In this document: in pieces, positions 29,402 through 38,509 of the stretch
Layout: every line of letters begins with the position of its first letter
Position numbering within the stretch: the first letter of the stretch is position 1
Assembly: GCF_004283755.1 (NCBI RefSeq)
Contig: NZ_SHMH01000001.1
Location: forward strand, 558,001-622,000
Length of the DNA: 64,000 bases
Source: Pseudoxanthomonas winnipegensis
GTDB lineage: Bacteria; Pseudomonadota; Gammaproteobacteria; Xanthomonadales; Xanthomonadaceae
Direction: 5' to 3'
Made by a program: the position numbers and the translations under genes
Notes under the pieces: generated by a model
What the model was told of the DNA's origin: nothing
Seen by the model: only the letters and a program-made list of their open reading frames with translations
The model's database searches: none

Positions 29402-32230
29402 ATGACCACCCTCGCCTCCAGCTACGACCCGAAAGCCTTCGAAGCGCGCCTGTACGCGCAGTGGGAAGCCGACGGCGCGTTCAAGCCCTCCGGCACCGGC
29501 ACGCCGTACACCATCCTGCTGCCGCCGCCCAACGTCACCGGCACGCTGCACATGGGCCATGCGTTCCAGCAGACGCTGATGGATGCGCTGATGCGCTACC
29601 ACCGCATGCGCGGCTTCGACGCGCTGTGGCAGGTGGGCACCGACCATGCCGGCATCGCCACCGAGATGGTGGTCAGCCGCAACCTGGCGCTGGAGGGCAA
29701 GGGCGAAACGCGCGATTCGCTGGGCCGCGAGGGCTTCATCGCCAAGGTCTGGGAATGGAAGCAGCAGTCCGGCGACACCATCGAGCGCCAGATGCGCCGG
29801 CTCGGCACCTCGGCCGACTGGTCACGCAGCACCTTCACCATGGACCCGCAGCCCTCGGCGGCGGTGACCGAGGCCTTCGTGCGCTGGTACGAGCAGGGCC
29901 TGATCTACCGCGGCCAGCGCCTGGTCAACTGGGACCCGGTGCTGAAGACGGCGATCTCCGACCTGGAGGTGGAGAACGTCGAGGAAGACGGCTTTTTGTG
30001 GTCGATCCGCTATCCGCTGGCCGATGGCGCCACCTATGAACACGTCGAAGTGGACGCCGACGGCCAGGAGACCCTGCGCGAGTTCCGCGACTACCTGGTG
30101 GTGGCCACCACGCGCCCGGAGACCATGCTCGGCGACACGGCGGTGATGATCCATCCGGAGGATCCGCGCTACGCCGGGCTGATCGGCAAGGCGGTGGCGC
30201 TGCCGCTGAGTCAGCGCACGATCCCGGTGATCGGCGACGACTACGTCGATCGCGACTTCGGCACCGGCGTGGTCAAGGTGACCCCGGCGCACGACTTCAA
30301 CGACTACCAGGTCGGCGTGCGTCACGAGCTGCCGATGATCAACCTGTTCACGCCCACCGCCGCGCTCAACGAGAACGCGCCGCACAAGTACCAGGGGCTG
30401 GACCGCTATGCCGCGCGCAAGGCGGTGCTGGCCGACCTGGAGGCGCTCGGCCTGCTGGTGGAGACCAAGCCGCACAAGCTGCAGGTGCCGCGCGGCGACC
30501 GCACCGGCCAGGTGATCGAGCCCTACCTGACCGACCAGTGGTTCGTGAAGATGGACGGGCTGGCCAAGCGCGGCCTGGAACTGGTCGAATCGGGCCAGAT
30601 CCGCTTCGTCCCGCCGAACTGGATCAACACCTACCGCCACTGGATGGAGAACATCCAGGACTGGTGCATCAGCCGCCAGCTGTGGTGGGGCCATCGCATC
30701 CCGGCGTGGTTCGACGCGGCCGGCAAGTACTACGTGGGCCGCGACGAGGCGCAGGTGCGCGCCGAGCACGGCCTGGGCGACGACGTGGCGCTGACCCAGG
30801 ACAGCGACGTGCTGGAGACCTGGTTCTCCTCGCAGCTGTGGCCGTTCTCCACGCTGGGCTGGCCGCAAGAGCAGGCGATGGAGCAGCGCGGCTTCGATCG
30901 CTACCTGCCCTCGGATGTGCTGGTCACGGGCTTCGACATCATCTTCTTCTGGGTGGCGCGCATGGTCATGGCCACCGACAGCTTCACCGGCAAGATCCCG
31001 TTCCGCGATGTCTACATGACCGGCCTGATCCGCGACGCGCAGGGCCAGAAGATGTCCAAGTCCAAGGGCAACGTGCTCGACCCGCTGGACATCATCGACG
31101 GCATCGCGCTGGAGGATCTGGTCGCCAAGCGCACCAGCGGGCTGATGCAGCCGCGCCTGGCCGAGAAGATCGAGAAGGCCACGCGCAAGGAGTTCCCCGA
31201 CGGCATCGCCGCCCACGGCGCCGACGCGCTGCGCTTCACCATCGCCGCGCTGGCCACGCACGGGCGCGACATCAAGTTCGACCTGGGCCGCGCCGAGGGC
31301 TACAAGAACTTCTGCAACAAGCTGTGGAACGCCACGCGCTTCGTGCTGATGAACACCGAGGGCGCGCGGTTCGCCGGCGCCCCGCAGCCGGTCACCGACG
31401 CGGAAAAGTGGATCCTGGCCGGCCTGGCGCGCGTGTCCGGCGAGGCCGCCGAGCACTTCGCCAGCTACCGCTTCGACCTGCTGGCGCAGTGCCTGTACGA
31501 GTTCGCCTGGAATCAGTTCTGCGACTGGTTCGTCGAGCTGGCCAAGCCCGCGCTGAGCGGCGCGGCCGACGCGGCCGCCGCCGACAGCACCCGCCACACT
31601 CTGCTCTATGTGCTCGAGCAGCTGCTGCGCCTGCTGCATCCGCTGGCGCCGTTCGTCACCGAGGAGCTGTGGCAGCAGGTCGCCCCGCGCGTGGGCGTGA
31701 CCGGCCGCAGCATCTCGCTGCAGGCCTACCCCACCGCGCAGGCACTGGACGCGACCGGCTACGCCGGCGCCGAGGCCGACGTGGAATGGCTCAAGGCCAT
31801 CATCAGCGCCCTGCGCCGCGTGCGCAGCGAGCTGCAGGTCTCCCCGGGCAAGAGCGTGCGCCTGCTGCTGCAGGCCGGCGACGCGCAGGACCGTGCGCGC
31901 GTGGCGCGCTTCGACTCGCAGCTGCGCTTCCTGCTCAGGCTCGAAGCGATCGACTGGCTGGACGGCGCCGATGCGCCGGCCTCGGCCGCCGCGGTGGTGG
32001 GCGAGCTGCGCCTGCTGGTGCCGCTGGAGGGCCTGGTCGACCTGGACGCCGAGCGCGCGCGCCTGGACAAGGAGATCGCCCGGGTCGCCGGCGAGCGCGA
32101 GAAGAGCGAGGCCAAGCTGGCCAAGTTCAGCGACAAGGTGCCGGCGGCGGTGGTCGAACAGGAGCGCGTGCGCCTGGCCGACTGGACCGCGCAGCTGACC
32201 GCCCTGCAGGAGCAGCGCGCCAAGCTGTGA
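29402..32230 (+). CDS. valS: valyl-tRNA synthetase
   Basis: 942 residues; class I enzyme charging tRNA-Val. The HIGH-type motif [12 protein letters not shown] is at about 42-53 and KMSKS at about 549-553 ([15 protein letters not shown]). The CP1 editing domain lies between them ([22 protein letters not shown]). The [14 protein letters not shown] motif, an anticodon-binding domain and a C-terminal tRNA-binding coiled coil (about 875-942, [21 protein letters not shown]) follow. I chose ATG 29402 ([10 protein letters not shown]) rather than the codon at 29381 because it matches the family. About 115 bp separate it from holC. Confidence 0.97.
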   Translation: MTTLASSYDPKAFEARLYAQWEADGAFKPSGTGTPYTILLPPPNVTGTLHMGHAFQQTLMDALMRYHRMRGFDALWQVGTDHAGIATEMVVSRNLALEGKGETRDSLGREGFIAKVWEWKQQSGDTIERQMRRLGTSADWSRSTFTMDPQPSAAVTEAFVRWYEQGLIYRGQRLVNWDPVLKTAISDLEVENVEEDGFLWSIRYPLADGATYEHVEVDADGQETLREFRDYLVVATTRPETMLGDTAVMIHPEDPRYAGLIGKAVALPLSQRTIPVIGDDYVDRDFGTGVVKVTPAHDFNDYQVGVRHELPMINLFTPTAALNENAPHKYQGLDRYAARKAVLADLEALGLLVETKPHKLQVPRGDRTGQVIEPYLTDQWFVKMDGLAKRGLELVESGQIRFVPPNWINTYRHWMENIQDWCISRQLWWGHRIPAWFDAAGKYYVGRDEAQVRAEHGLGDDVALTQDSDVLETWFSSQLWPFSTLGWPQEQAMEQRGFDRYLPSDVLVTGFDIIFFWVARMVMATDSFTGKIPFRDVYMTGLIRDAQGQKMSKSKGNVLDPLDIIDGIALEDLVAKRTSGLMQPRLAEKIEKATRKEFPDGIAAHGADALRFTIAALATHGRDIKFDLGRAEGYKNFCNKLWNATRFVLMNTEGARFAGAPQPVTDAEKWILAGLARVSGEAAEHFASYRFDLLAQCLYEFAWNQFCDWFVELAKPALSGAADAAAADSTRHTLLYVLEQLLRLLHPLAPFVTEELWQQVAPRVGVTGRSISLQAYPTAQALDATGYAGAEADVEWLKAIISALRRVRSELQVSPGKSVRLLLQAGDAQDRARVARFDSQLRFLLRLEAIDWLDGADAPASAAAVVGELRLLVPLEGLVDLDAERARLDKEIARVAGEREKSEAKLAKFSDKVPAAVVEQERVRLADWTAQLTALQEQRAKL

Positions 32231-32262
32231 TCCTGCGGTGGTGCCTTGTAGGAGCCTGGTGC

Positions 32263-32394
32263 GAGCCTGCCGATCGCTTGAAGCGGGCCTGCTGGCTGCT
32301 TGAGGTGAGCCTGCTGATTACTTGATGCGAGGCTGCTGATAACTCGAGGTGAGCCTGCTGATAGCTCGAGATGAGGCTGGTGGTAGCTTGGTGG
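32263..32394 (+). repeat. six tandem 22-bp imperfect repeats after valS
   Basis: Units at 32263, 32285, 32307, 32329, 32351 and 32373 share GAGCCTGCTGATAGCTTGAGGT with a few changes each (for example GAGGCTGCTGAT and GAGCCTGCTGAT alternate). The sixth unit runs straight into a class 1 palindrome whose GTGGGAGCCGG start looks like a seventh, diverged unit. No spacers, so not CRISPR. Confidence 0.85.
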
Positions 32395-32458
32395 GAGCCG
32401 GCATGCCGGCGATAGGGCTTTCCCGGTAAAGCCTCATCGCCGGCATGCCGGCTCCCAC
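32391..32458. repeat. 68-bp long palindrome (class 1)
   Basis: GTGGGAGCCGGCATGCCGGC ... GCCGGCATGCCGGCTCCCAC with centre GATAGGGCTTTCCCGGTAAAGCCTCATC split between the arms. Same length and centre as 21441-21508. It lies between valS and the EamA gene and may end valS transcription. Confidence 0.8.
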
Positions 32459-32492
32459 CCAGCCTTACCCCATCCCCGCTTCAGGCCTGCCC

Positions 32493-33320
32493 ATGCCACT
32501 GAGCGTCTTCTGCCTGGTGCTGTTCGCCGCGCTGATGCACGCGAGCTGGAACGCGCTCGTCAAGGGCGCGCCGGACAAGCTGCTGACCACGGTACTGGTG
32601 TCCGGCTTCGCCGCACTGATCGCGGCCTGCGCCCTGCCCTTCCTGCCCGCGCCGGCCGCGGCGAGCTGGCCGTTCCTGGTCGTGTCGCCCCTGCTGCAGG
32701 CGCTGTACTTCGCCCTGGTGGCCCGCTGCTACCACGTGGCCGACATGAGCCAGGCCTATCCACTGATGCGCGGCGCCGCGCCGCTGCTGGTGGCCGTCGT
32801 CGGCGTGCTGTGGCTGGGCGAACACCTCGCACCGCTCGCCTGGCTGGGCATCGCCGTGGTCTGCGCCGGCGTGCTGGCGATGGCGCTGGGCAGCGGTCGC
32901 CTGCACCACGCGGCCCTGCCCCTGCTCAATGCCGCGGTGATCGCCGGCTACACGCTGCTGGATGCCGCCGGCGCGCGCCGTTCCGCCCATCCCCTGAGCT
33001 ATACGCTGTGGCTGTTCGCGCTGACCGCCCTGCCGCTGCTGGCCTGGGCGCTGCTGGCGCGGCGCGCGGTCTTTCTCGCCTACCTGCGCGGCAACGCCGC
33101 GCGCGGCCTGGCGGGCGGCGTGGGCACGCTGCTGTCCTACAGCCTGGCGCTGTGGGCGATGACCCGCGCGCCGGTCGCGCTGGTGGCGGCCCTGCGCGAA
33201 AGCGCGATCGTGTTCGGCCTGGGTATCTCGGTGCTGCTGCTCAAGGAGCGGCCGCCACGGGCGCGCTTGCTCGCCGCGGGGGTGATCGCCCTGGGTGTGG
33301 CGGTGCTGCGGCTGGCTTGA
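32493..33320 (+). CDS. EamA/DMT family transporter
   Basis: 275 residues with about ten predicted transmembrane helices in two EamA-type halves (about 1-130 and 145-275), a drug/metabolite transporter superfamily protein. Conserved features include MHASWNALVKGAPDK in helix 1 and the second-half ending GLGISVLLLKERPPRARLLAAGVIALGVAVLRLA. The substrate is unknown; relatives export amino acids, metabolites or polyamines. The start ATG 32493 (MPLSVFCLV) gives a helix at the N-terminus, and the upstream codons from 32445 are encoded by repeat sequence. Confidence 0.8.
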   Translation: MPLSVFCLVLFAALMHASWNALVKGAPDKLLTTVLVSGFAALIAACALPFLPAPAAASWPFLVVSPLLQALYFALVARCYHVADMSQAYPLMRGAAPLLVAVVGVLWLGEHLAPLAWLGIAVVCAGVLAMALGSGRLHHAALPLLNAAVIAGYTLLDAAGARRSAHPLSYTLWLFALTALPLLAWALLARRAVFLAYLRGNAARGLAGGVGTLLSYSLALWAMTRAPVALVAALRESAIVFGLGISVLLLKERPPRARLLAAGVIALGVAVLRLA

Positions 33321-33385
33321 GCAAGCCGACATGGCATCAAGGATTTGTGGGAGCAACGGTCTCTCAGATCGAGTCGCAGGCGCCT

Positions 33386-33460
33386 TGTAGAGCGGAGCTT
33401 GCTCCGCCGAGGCTTCCCGACGATCCGGCCGAAACGCAGCGGAGCAAGCTCCGCTCTACA
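33386..33460. repeat. about 75-bp palindrome (class 2)
   Basis: TGTAGAGCGGAGCTTGCTCCGC facing GCGGAGCAAGCTCCGCTCTACA, directly followed by a class 1 palindrome, as at 21441-21584 but in the other order. Confidence 0.8.
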
Positions 33461-33547
33461 GGCGGGGCCGCCCTTGTGGCCTTTTTGGCCAATGGCGGCG
33501 ACGGGGCTTTACCGGTAGAGCCTCATCGCCGCCATGGCGGCTCCCAC
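33461..33547. repeat. long palindrome (class 1, slightly decayed)
   Basis: A degraded left arm (GGCGGGGCCGCCC...GGCCAATGGCGGCGA) is followed by GGGCTTTACCGGTAGAGCCTCATCGCCGCCATGGCGGCTCCCAC. It fills the gap between the convergent EamA gene and rimI (33321-33592), which has no gene. Confidence 0.7.
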
Positions 33548-33592
33548 GAAGTATTTCTGCTTTCGATCAGCCGCACGACACGAGGCAGCGCC

Positions 33593-34096
33593 CTACAGCG
33601 GCGGCATACGGTCGATCTCGCCGTCGATCAGTTCGATCGCCATGACGATGGCGTCCTCGCGCCCGTCCTTGGCCGGGTAGTAGCGCGGGCGGCGGCCGAT
33701 CTCGTTGAAGCCTTCGCTGTGGTACAGCGCGATGGCATGCGGATTGGACGGGCGCACCTCGAGGAACACCCGTTCGGCGCGGCGCTCGCGCGCGCCCTGC
33801 ACCAGCGCGCGCAGCAGCTGGCGGCCCAGGCCGCGGCCCTGGCGCTCGGGCGCCACGCAGACATTGAGGATGTGCGCCTCGTCGGCGGCCAGGCTGATCA
33901 CGCCGTAGCCGATCGTCAGCCCGTGTTCGACCAGCAGCCAGGCCGGATAGCCGGCCAGCAGACAGTCGCGGAAGATGCCGCGCGTCCACGGGAAGGGATA
34001 GGCGCGCTGCTCGATCGCCATGACCGCGTCCAGGTCCGCCTCGCGCATCGGCCGCAGGCTGGCGGCACCGCCGGCGTCGGACTGGACCGCGCTCAC
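33593..34096 (-). CDS. rimI: ribosomal protein bS18-alanine N-acetyltransferase (GNAT)
   Basis: 167 residues, GNAT fold. The acetyl-CoA binding motif A is VAPERQGRGLGRQLLRALV (R/Q-x-x-G-x-G/A). MREADLDAVMAIEQRAYPFPWT and the ending SEGFNEIGRRPRYYPAKDGREDAIVMAIEL are the classic RimI signatures. It acetylates the N-terminal Ala of ribosomal protein S18. The GTG start at 34096 overlaps the stop of the upstream gene (GTGA), the same coupling seen one gene earlier. The whole pssA-holD-like-rimI string appears to be one operon. Confidence 0.93.
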   Translation of the reverse strand: MSAVQSDAGGAASLRPMREADLDAVMAIEQRAYPFPWTRGIFRDCLLAGYPAWLLVEHGLTIGYGVISLAADEAHILNVCVAPERQGRGLGRQLLRALVQGARERRAERVFLEVRPSNPHAIALYHSEGFNEIGRRPRYYPAKDGREDAIVMAIELIDGEIDRMPPL

Positions 34097-34542
34097 GGCA
34101 GGCGCTTGCGGCGCAGCGCGCGCAGCTGCGGCCACAGCGCGCGCTTGGCCGCCGCGTTGCCGCGCAGGCTCGCGCTGTCGGGCCAGGCGGCCATGATCGC
34201 CGCGGCCTCGGGGGTATTGGGGTTCAGGCCGGAGGCGCGCAGCAGCTCGATCCGCAGGCGGTCCGGCAGCAGCGAGCCGCGCGGCGGCGCACGGCGTGGC
34301 GCGACCGGCGCGCTGTCGGTGGCTGCGGCAGGCGGCGGACGGCGCGGCGGCGCGGAGGGCGCAGGCGGCGGAGCCGCCTCGCGCGCGGGCTGCGCCGGCG
34401 CCCGGCGCACGGGCGCGGCAGGCGCGTCCAAGGCCGGCGCTTCCGCCGCGGCCAGCTGGCCCGGCACCCACACGGTATGACCGAGCGCGCGCAGCCAGGC
34501 GTGCTGCTCGCCGGTCCACAGCGGGCTGCCGGCTTCGCTCAC
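34093..34542 (-). CDS. holD: probable diverged DNA polymerase III psi subunit (HolD-like)
   Basis: 149 residues. The N-terminus (WTGEQHAWLRALGHTVW) matches the pattern of E. coli HolD (W-x-L-x-x-L-G-x-x-x-W). The C-terminus (LRGNAAAKRALWPQLRALRR) matches HolD's LRANPTARAALWQQI. The centre is replaced by an Ala/Pro-rich linker (about 30-95) followed by LLPDRLRIELLRASGLNP. Position supports the call: in E. coli holD is directly upstream of rimI, as here. Psi bridges chi (HolC, also in this window) to the clamp loader. The GTG at 34542 overlaps the pssA stop. The recalled E. coli sequence is from memory and no alignment was run. Confidence 0.6.
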   Translation of the reverse strand: MSEAGSPLWTGEQHAWLRALGHTVWVPGQLAAAEAPALDAPAAPVRRAPAQPAREAAPPPAPSAPPRRPPPAAATDSAPVAPRRAPPRGSLLPDRLRIELLRASGLNPNTPEAAAIMAAWPDSASLRGNAAAKRALWPQLRALRRKRLP

Positions 34543-35315
34543 GCCGCCGGCTCCCGGCGCCCCCGGCGCTGCAGGGCCCACATCACCGGGCCGGACAGCG
34601 CGTACAGCACGCCGATCGCGCACAGCGTGCGCGGCAGGTCGATCACCAGCACCGCGATCACCACCGGCACCAGCACCACCAGCAGGAACGGGATCCGGTC
34701 GGCCTTGGCGCCGCCCTTGCCGCTGCCCTTGAAGCTCCAGAAGCGGATGCGGCTGACCATCAGCAGCGCCGCCACGATGGTCACGCCCAGCGCGACATAG
34801 CGCAGCTGCTCGCCGGTCCATTCCAGCTTGCCGTCGGCGAAGGCCCAGACGAAGGACATCATCAGCCCGGCCGCCGCCGGGCTGGCCAGGCCGACGAACC
34901 AGCGCTTGTCCACCGTGCCGACCTGGGTATTGAACCGCGCCAGGCGCAGCGCCGCGCAGGCCGCGTAGAGGAAGGCCACCGCCCAGCCGACCCGGCCGAT
35001 GATCTCCCCGTCCAGCTTCAGCGCCGACAGCGACCAGTGGTACATCACCAGGGCCGGGGCCATGCCGAAGCTGACCAGATCGGCCAGCGAGTCGTACTGC
35101 ACGCCGAACTCGCTGCTGGTGCCGGTCAGGCGGGCCACGCGGCCGTCCACGCCGTCCATCAGCGCGGCAACGAACACCGCGATCGCCGCGGACACGAATT
35201 CGCCATTGGACGCAGCGATGATCGCGTAGAAGCCGGAAAACAGCCCGGCGGTGGTGAACAGGTTCGGCAGCAGATACATGCCGCGCGCACGGGTGGGCTG
35301 GGGAAGCGGGTCCAT
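34539..35315 (-). CDS. pssA: CDP-diacylglycerol-serine O-phosphatidyltransferase
   Basis: 258 residues; makes phosphatidylserine in the inner membrane, the precursor of phosphatidylethanolamine. The CDP-alcohol phosphotransferase motif D-G-x2-A-R-x8-G-x3-D-x3-D is present in full (MDGVDGRVARLTGTSSEFGVQYDSLAD, read from about residue 54). About eight hydrophobic helices are seen. It is the type II (integral membrane) enzyme of Bacillus/Helicobacter type rather than the E. coli phospholipase-D type. I chose ATG 35315; a GTG lies two codons upstream. First gene of an operon with a HolD-like gene and rimI. Confidence 0.93.
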   Translation of the reverse strand: MDPLPQPTRARGMYLLPNLFTTAGLFSGFYAIIAASNGEFVSAAIAVFVAALMDGVDGRVARLTGTSSEFGVQYDSLADLVSFGMAPALVMYHWSLSALKLDGEIIGRVGWAVAFLYAACAALRLARFNTQVGTVDKRWFVGLASPAAAGLMMSFVWAFADGKLEWTGEQLRYVALGVTIVAALLMVSRIRFWSFKGSGKGGAKADRIPFLLVVLVPVVIAVLVIDLPRTLCAIGVLYALSGPVMWALQRRGRREPAA

Positions 35316-35431
35316 TCCCACAGTTTAGCGTTGCCGGCGGCCCTCACGCCGTCATGCCGGCGCTTGCCAGTGCGGGCCCGGGGTGCTGCAATCGCCGCCA
35401 TTCCGCCCGCTGTGCCATCCCGGAGCCTGCC

Positions 35432-35854
35432 ATGCGCCTGTCCACCTGCCTGATCCTGTCGGCCCTGCTGGCGGCGCCGCTGGCCAACGCCCAGAGCATG
35501 TACCAGTGGAAGGACGCCCAGGGCGTGACCCACTACTCCGACGTGCCGCCACCGAAGAGCACTCTGCAGGGCCGGCAGATCAACCCGGCCGACGCGATGG
35601 CGCGCGGCGAAGCCACGGCCGGCGCCAAGGAGGCCCCGGCCGAGAACGCGCAGTGCACGACCGCGCGCCTGAACCAGCGCATCCTGTCCAACAACGCCCC
35701 GGTGCGCCAGGCCGGCGCCGACGGCAAGCCGGGCGCGCTGCTGACCGACAGCGAGCGCGCCAGCCAGCGCGAGCTGGCCGAAGCGGCGGTCAAGGCCTAC
35801 TGCACGCCGAGCGCCGCCAAGGCCGAGGGCAGCACCCGCCCGCCGGGCGCCTGA
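35432..35854 (+). CDS. DUF4124 domain periplasmic protein
   Basis: 140 residues with a signal peptide (about 1-20, ending ANAQ) and an N-terminal DUF4124 motif (MYQWKDAQGVTHYSDVPPP), a small beta unit found in many proteobacterial envelope proteins. It continues with an Ala-rich region with two Cys (ENAQCTTARL and KAYCTP) that could form a disulfide. Function unknown. A second DUF4124 gene follows 6 bp later, so the two are probably co-transcribed. Confidence 0.8.
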   Translation: MRLSTCLILSALLAAPLANAQSMYQWKDAQGVTHYSDVPPPKSTLQGRQINPADAMARGEATAGAKEAPAENAQCTTARLNQRILSNNAPVRQAGADGKPGALLTDSERASQRELAEAAVKAYCTPSAAKAEGSTRPPGA

Positions 35855-35860
35855 GCGACG

Positions 35861-36091
35861 ATGCGGGTCGTCTGGGCGGTCCTGGCGCTGCTGCTGCTCG
35901 GCGGCGGCCTGGCCTGGTGGTTCGGCCACCCGGCGCGTCACGTCACCAAGGCCGCGCAGGCGCAGGGCGAGCCGCGGCCTTCGCTGTACCGCTGGCACGA
36001 CGCCGACGGCGTGCTGCACATCACCGATCGCCCGCCCCCGGCCGGCACCGCTTACGAGCGCATCCCGCTGGACCGCGATAGCGCCCGCTAG
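35861..36091 (+). CDS. small membrane-anchored DUF4124 protein
   Basis: 76 residues. One N-terminal transmembrane helix ([20 protein letters not shown]), a short linker, then a DUF4124 motif ([19 protein letters not shown]). It probably faces the periplasm. It is a paralogue-like neighbour of the preceding gene, 6 bp downstream of it. Function unknown. Confidence 0.75.
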   Translation: MRVVWAVLALLLLGGGLAWWFGHPARHVTKAAQAQGEPRPSLYRWHDADGVLHITDRPPPAGTAYERIPLDRDSAR

Positions 36092-36189
36092 GGCCTGTCC
36101 TCCATCCCCGGGCCGGTCGCGCCCAGCCGACCGGCGCGCGTGGCGCGCAGCTGGCAAAATGGCGGCTTTCCGCCAGCGATACCTCCACG

Positions 36190-37887
36190 ATGCGCCTGTC
36201 GCAGTTCCACCTCCGCACCACTAAGGAAACCCCCAACGACGCCGAGCTGGTCAGCCACCAGCTGATGCTGCGCGCCGGCATGATCCGCAAGCTGGCCTCG
36301 GGCCTGTACACCTGGTCGCCGCTGGGCCTGCGCGTGCTGCGCAAGGTCGAGGCGATCGTGCGCGAGGAAATGAACCGCGCCGGCGCGATCGAGCTGCTGA
36401 TGCCGACCATCCAGCCGCGTGAGCTGTGGGAGGAGTCCGGGCGCTGGGCCAAGTTCGGTCCGCAGCTGCTGAAGATCAAGGACCGCAAGGAGCAGGAGTT
36501 CTGCTACGCGCCCACCGCCGAGGAAGTGATCACCGACTTCGCGCGCAACGAGCTGTCCAGCTACAAGCAGCTGCCGGTGAACTTCTACCAGATCCAGACC
36601 AAGTTCCGCGACGAGATCCGGCCGCGCTTCGGCGTGATGCGCTCGCGCGAGTTCCTGATGAAGGATGCGTACTCCTTCCATCTGCACGCCGATGATCTGG
36701 TGCGCGAGTACCGCAACATGCATGCGGCCTATACGCGCATCTTCACCCGGCTGGGGCTGGAGTTCCGCGCGGTGCTGGCCGACTCCGGCGCCATCGGCGG
36801 CGATGCCTCGCAGGAATTCCACGTGCTGGCCGGCTCCGGCGAGGACGCGCTGGCCTTCTCCACCGCCTCGGATTACGCGGCCAACGTCGAGGCCGCCGTC
36901 GCGGCCGAGCCCGCGCCGCGCCCGGCGCCCGGCGAAGCCCTGCGCCGCGTCGAGACGCCCACGCAGAAGACCTGCGAGGACGTGGCTGCGCTGCTGGGCA
37001 TCGCGCTGCAGCGCACGGTCAAGTCGATCGCCACCATGAGCGAGGACGGCTTCGTGCTGGCGCTGGTGCGCGGCGACCACGAGGTCAACGAGATCAAGCT
37101 GGGCAAGGTCGCCGGCATGGCCGGCTACCGCATGGCGACCGAGGCCGAGATCCTGGAGCACCTCGGCAGCCAGCCCGGCTTCCTCGGACCCGTAAAGCCG
37201 GCCAAGGCCATCCGCGTGATCGCCGACCGCGAGGTCGCCGCGCTGGCCGACTTCGTCGTCGGCGCCAACGAGGCCGGCTTCCACATCGCCGGGGTCAACT
37301 GGGGCCGCGACCTGCCCGAGCCCGATGCGGTGGCCGACATCCGCAACGTGGTCGAAGGCGACCTGGCCGCCGACGGCGGCCAGATCAAGCTCGCGCGCGG
37401 CATCGAGGTCGGCCACATCTTCCAGCTCGGCAAGCAGTACGCCCAGGCCCTGGGGGCCACTGTGCTGGACGAGACCGGCAAGGCCGCGGTGATGTCGATG
37501 GGCTGCTACGGCATCGGCGTCTCGCGCATCGTGGCCGCGGCGATCGAGCAGAACCACGACGCCAACGGCATCATCTGGCCGAGCGCGATGGCGCCGTGGC
37601 AGGTGGCCGTGTGCATGATCAACCCGAAGGGCGATGCCGCGGTGACCGAGGCGGCGCAGTCGCTGCTGGGCGAGCTGCAGGCGGCTGGCCTGGATGCGGT
37701 GCTCGACGACCGCGGCCTGCGCCCGGGCGCGATGTTCGCCGACATCGAGCTGATCGGCATCCCGCATCGGGTGGTGGTGTCCGAACGCGGCGTGGCCGCC
37801 GGCACCTTCGAATACCGCGCGCGCCGCGCCGAGGCGGCCGAGAATCTGGACAAGGCCGCCCTGTTCGAGCGCCTGCGCGCGGGCTGA
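36190..37887 (+). CDS. proS: prolyl-tRNA synthetase, bacterial type with INS domain
   Basis: 565 residues, class II synthetase. It has motif 1 around [29 protein letters not shown], motif 2 in [28 protein letters not shown] and motif 3 in [20 protein letters not shown]. The editing insertion domain lies between motifs 2 and 3 (about 225-395, [20 protein letters not shown]), which hydrolyses Ala-tRNA-Pro. A C-terminal anticodon-binding domain follows. Full length for the E. coli-like type. Starts [38 protein letters not shown] as expected. Confidence 0.97.
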   Translation: MRLSQFHLRTTKETPNDAELVSHQLMLRAGMIRKLASGLYTWSPLGLRVLRKVEAIVREEMNRAGAIELLMPTIQPRELWEESGRWAKFGPQLLKIKDRKEQEFCYAPTAEEVITDFARNELSSYKQLPVNFYQIQTKFRDEIRPRFGVMRSREFLMKDAYSFHLHADDLVREYRNMHAAYTRIFTRLGLEFRAVLADSGAIGGDASQEFHVLAGSGEDALAFSTASDYAANVEAAVAAEPAPRPAPGEALRRVETPTQKTCEDVAALLGIALQRTVKSIATMSEDGFVLALVRGDHEVNEIKLGKVAGMAGYRMATEAEILEHLGSQPGFLGPVKPAKAIRVIADREVAALADFVVGANEAGFHIAGVNWGRDLPEPDAVADIRNVVEGDLAADGGQIKLARGIEVGHIFQLGKQYAQALGATVLDETGKAAVMSMGCYGIGVSRIVAAAIEQNHDANGIIWPSAMAPWQVAVCMINPKGDAAVTEAAQSLLGELQAAGLDAVLDDRGLRPGAMFADIELIGIPHRVVVSERGVAAGTFEYRARRAEAAENLDKAALFERLRAG

Positions 37888-37918
37888 TCGGCACGGGAAT
37901 CTCCCGCCCTGGAATCGA

Positions 37919-37942
37919 CAAAGCCGGCGCATGCCGGCTTTG
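37919..37942 (+). terminator. hairpin after proS
   Basis: Perfect 10-bp stem CAAAGCCGGC / GCCGGCTTTG with a GCAT loop, 31 bp after the proS stop, followed by TCATATTGG rather than a long T-run. An intrinsic terminator is likely but not ideal. Confidence 0.6.
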
Positions 37943-37969
37943 TCATATTGGCGAATAATAAAAAAACAT

Positions 37970-37999
37970 TTGTCATCGATAACCCGATTGGATTAGGAT
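37970..37999 (+). promoter_or_regulatory. candidate sigma-70 promoter of the H-NS-like gene
   Basis: TTGTCA (37970-37975) and TAGGAT (37994-37999), spacing 18 bp, in an AT-rich patch (AATAATAAAAAAACA just upstream) that stands out from the GC-rich surroundings and may itself be an H-NS binding site for autoregulation. The promoter lies about 57 bp before the start codon. Confidence 0.4.
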
Positions 38000-38056
38000 C
38001 GGTCCGCTTTCGCCAAGGATGGGCATGGTTATCCCTTCCCTTTCCGGAGTTATTCG

Positions 38057-38434
38057 ATGTCGATTGATCTGTCCGGCCTGTCGGCCAAAGAACTGGCCTC
38101 GCTGATTACCCAGGCCCAGAAACGCCAGACCGTGATCTCCAAGCGCACGCCCATCACCAAGGTCCGTGCCCGCATCCTGAAGTTCGCCAAGGCGGAAGGG
38201 TACTCGATCGAGGAACTGTTCGGTGGCGGCAGCGCCGCGCCGACCCGCGGCAAGGCCGCCAAGAAATCCCCGACCGCCGGCCGCAAGCTGGGCAAGGTCG
38301 CGCCGAAATACCGGAACCCGGCCAACAGCAAGGAAACCTGGACCGGCCGCGGCAAGCAGCCGCGCTGGCTGGCCGCGCTGGTGGCCAGCGGCAAGAAGGT
38401 CGAGGATTTCCTGATCAAGTCCGGCAAGAAATAA
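38057..38434 (+). CDS. H-NS family nucleoid-associated protein
   Basis: 125 residues. A short N-terminal oligomerisation helix (SIDLSGLSAKELASLITQAQKRQ) is followed by a basic linker (APTRGKAAKKSPTAGRKLG). The C-terminal H-NS DNA-binding core is present (KYRNPANSKETWTGRGKQPRWLAALVASGKKVEDFLI), including the T-W-[ST]-G-R-G-[KR]-x-P signature that inserts in AT-rich minor grooves. It is closest to the Xanthomonas/Burkholderia class (XrvA/Bv3F-like) rather than enteric H-NS. It likely silences horizontally acquired DNA. Monocistronic: own AT-rich promoter region and a strong terminator follow. Confidence 0.92.
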   Translation: MSIDLSGLSAKELASLITQAQKRQTVISKRTPITKVRARILKFAKAEGYSIEELFGGGSAAPTRGKAAKKSPTAGRKLGKVAPKYRNPANSKETWTGRGKQPRWLAALVASGKKVEDFLIKSGKK

Positions 38435-38454
38435 TCCGACCGTCCTCGCACAAA

Positions 38455-38487
38455 CAAAAACGCCGGCATTGCCGGCGTTTTTGTTTT
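38455..38487. terminator. intrinsic terminator, bidirectional
   Basis: CAAAAACGCCGGC - ATT - GCCGGCGTTTTTG followed by TTTTC: a 13-bp perfect stem with T-runs on both strands. It serves the H-NS-like gene (+) and the convergent thrE-like gene (-). Confidence 0.9.
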
Positions 38488-38509
38488 CACGCGCAATCAA
38501 ATCGACGCG

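Noticed and set aside
32263-32394. 22-bp repeats as a CRISPR array
   Set aside because: The units are contiguous without spacers, are imperfect, and no cas genes are present.
37919-38056. Small RNA or riboswitch between proS and the H-NS-like gene
   Set aside because: Only a terminator hairpin and a plain promoter-like AT-rich stretch are seen, with no conserved aptamer-like structure recognisable by eye.
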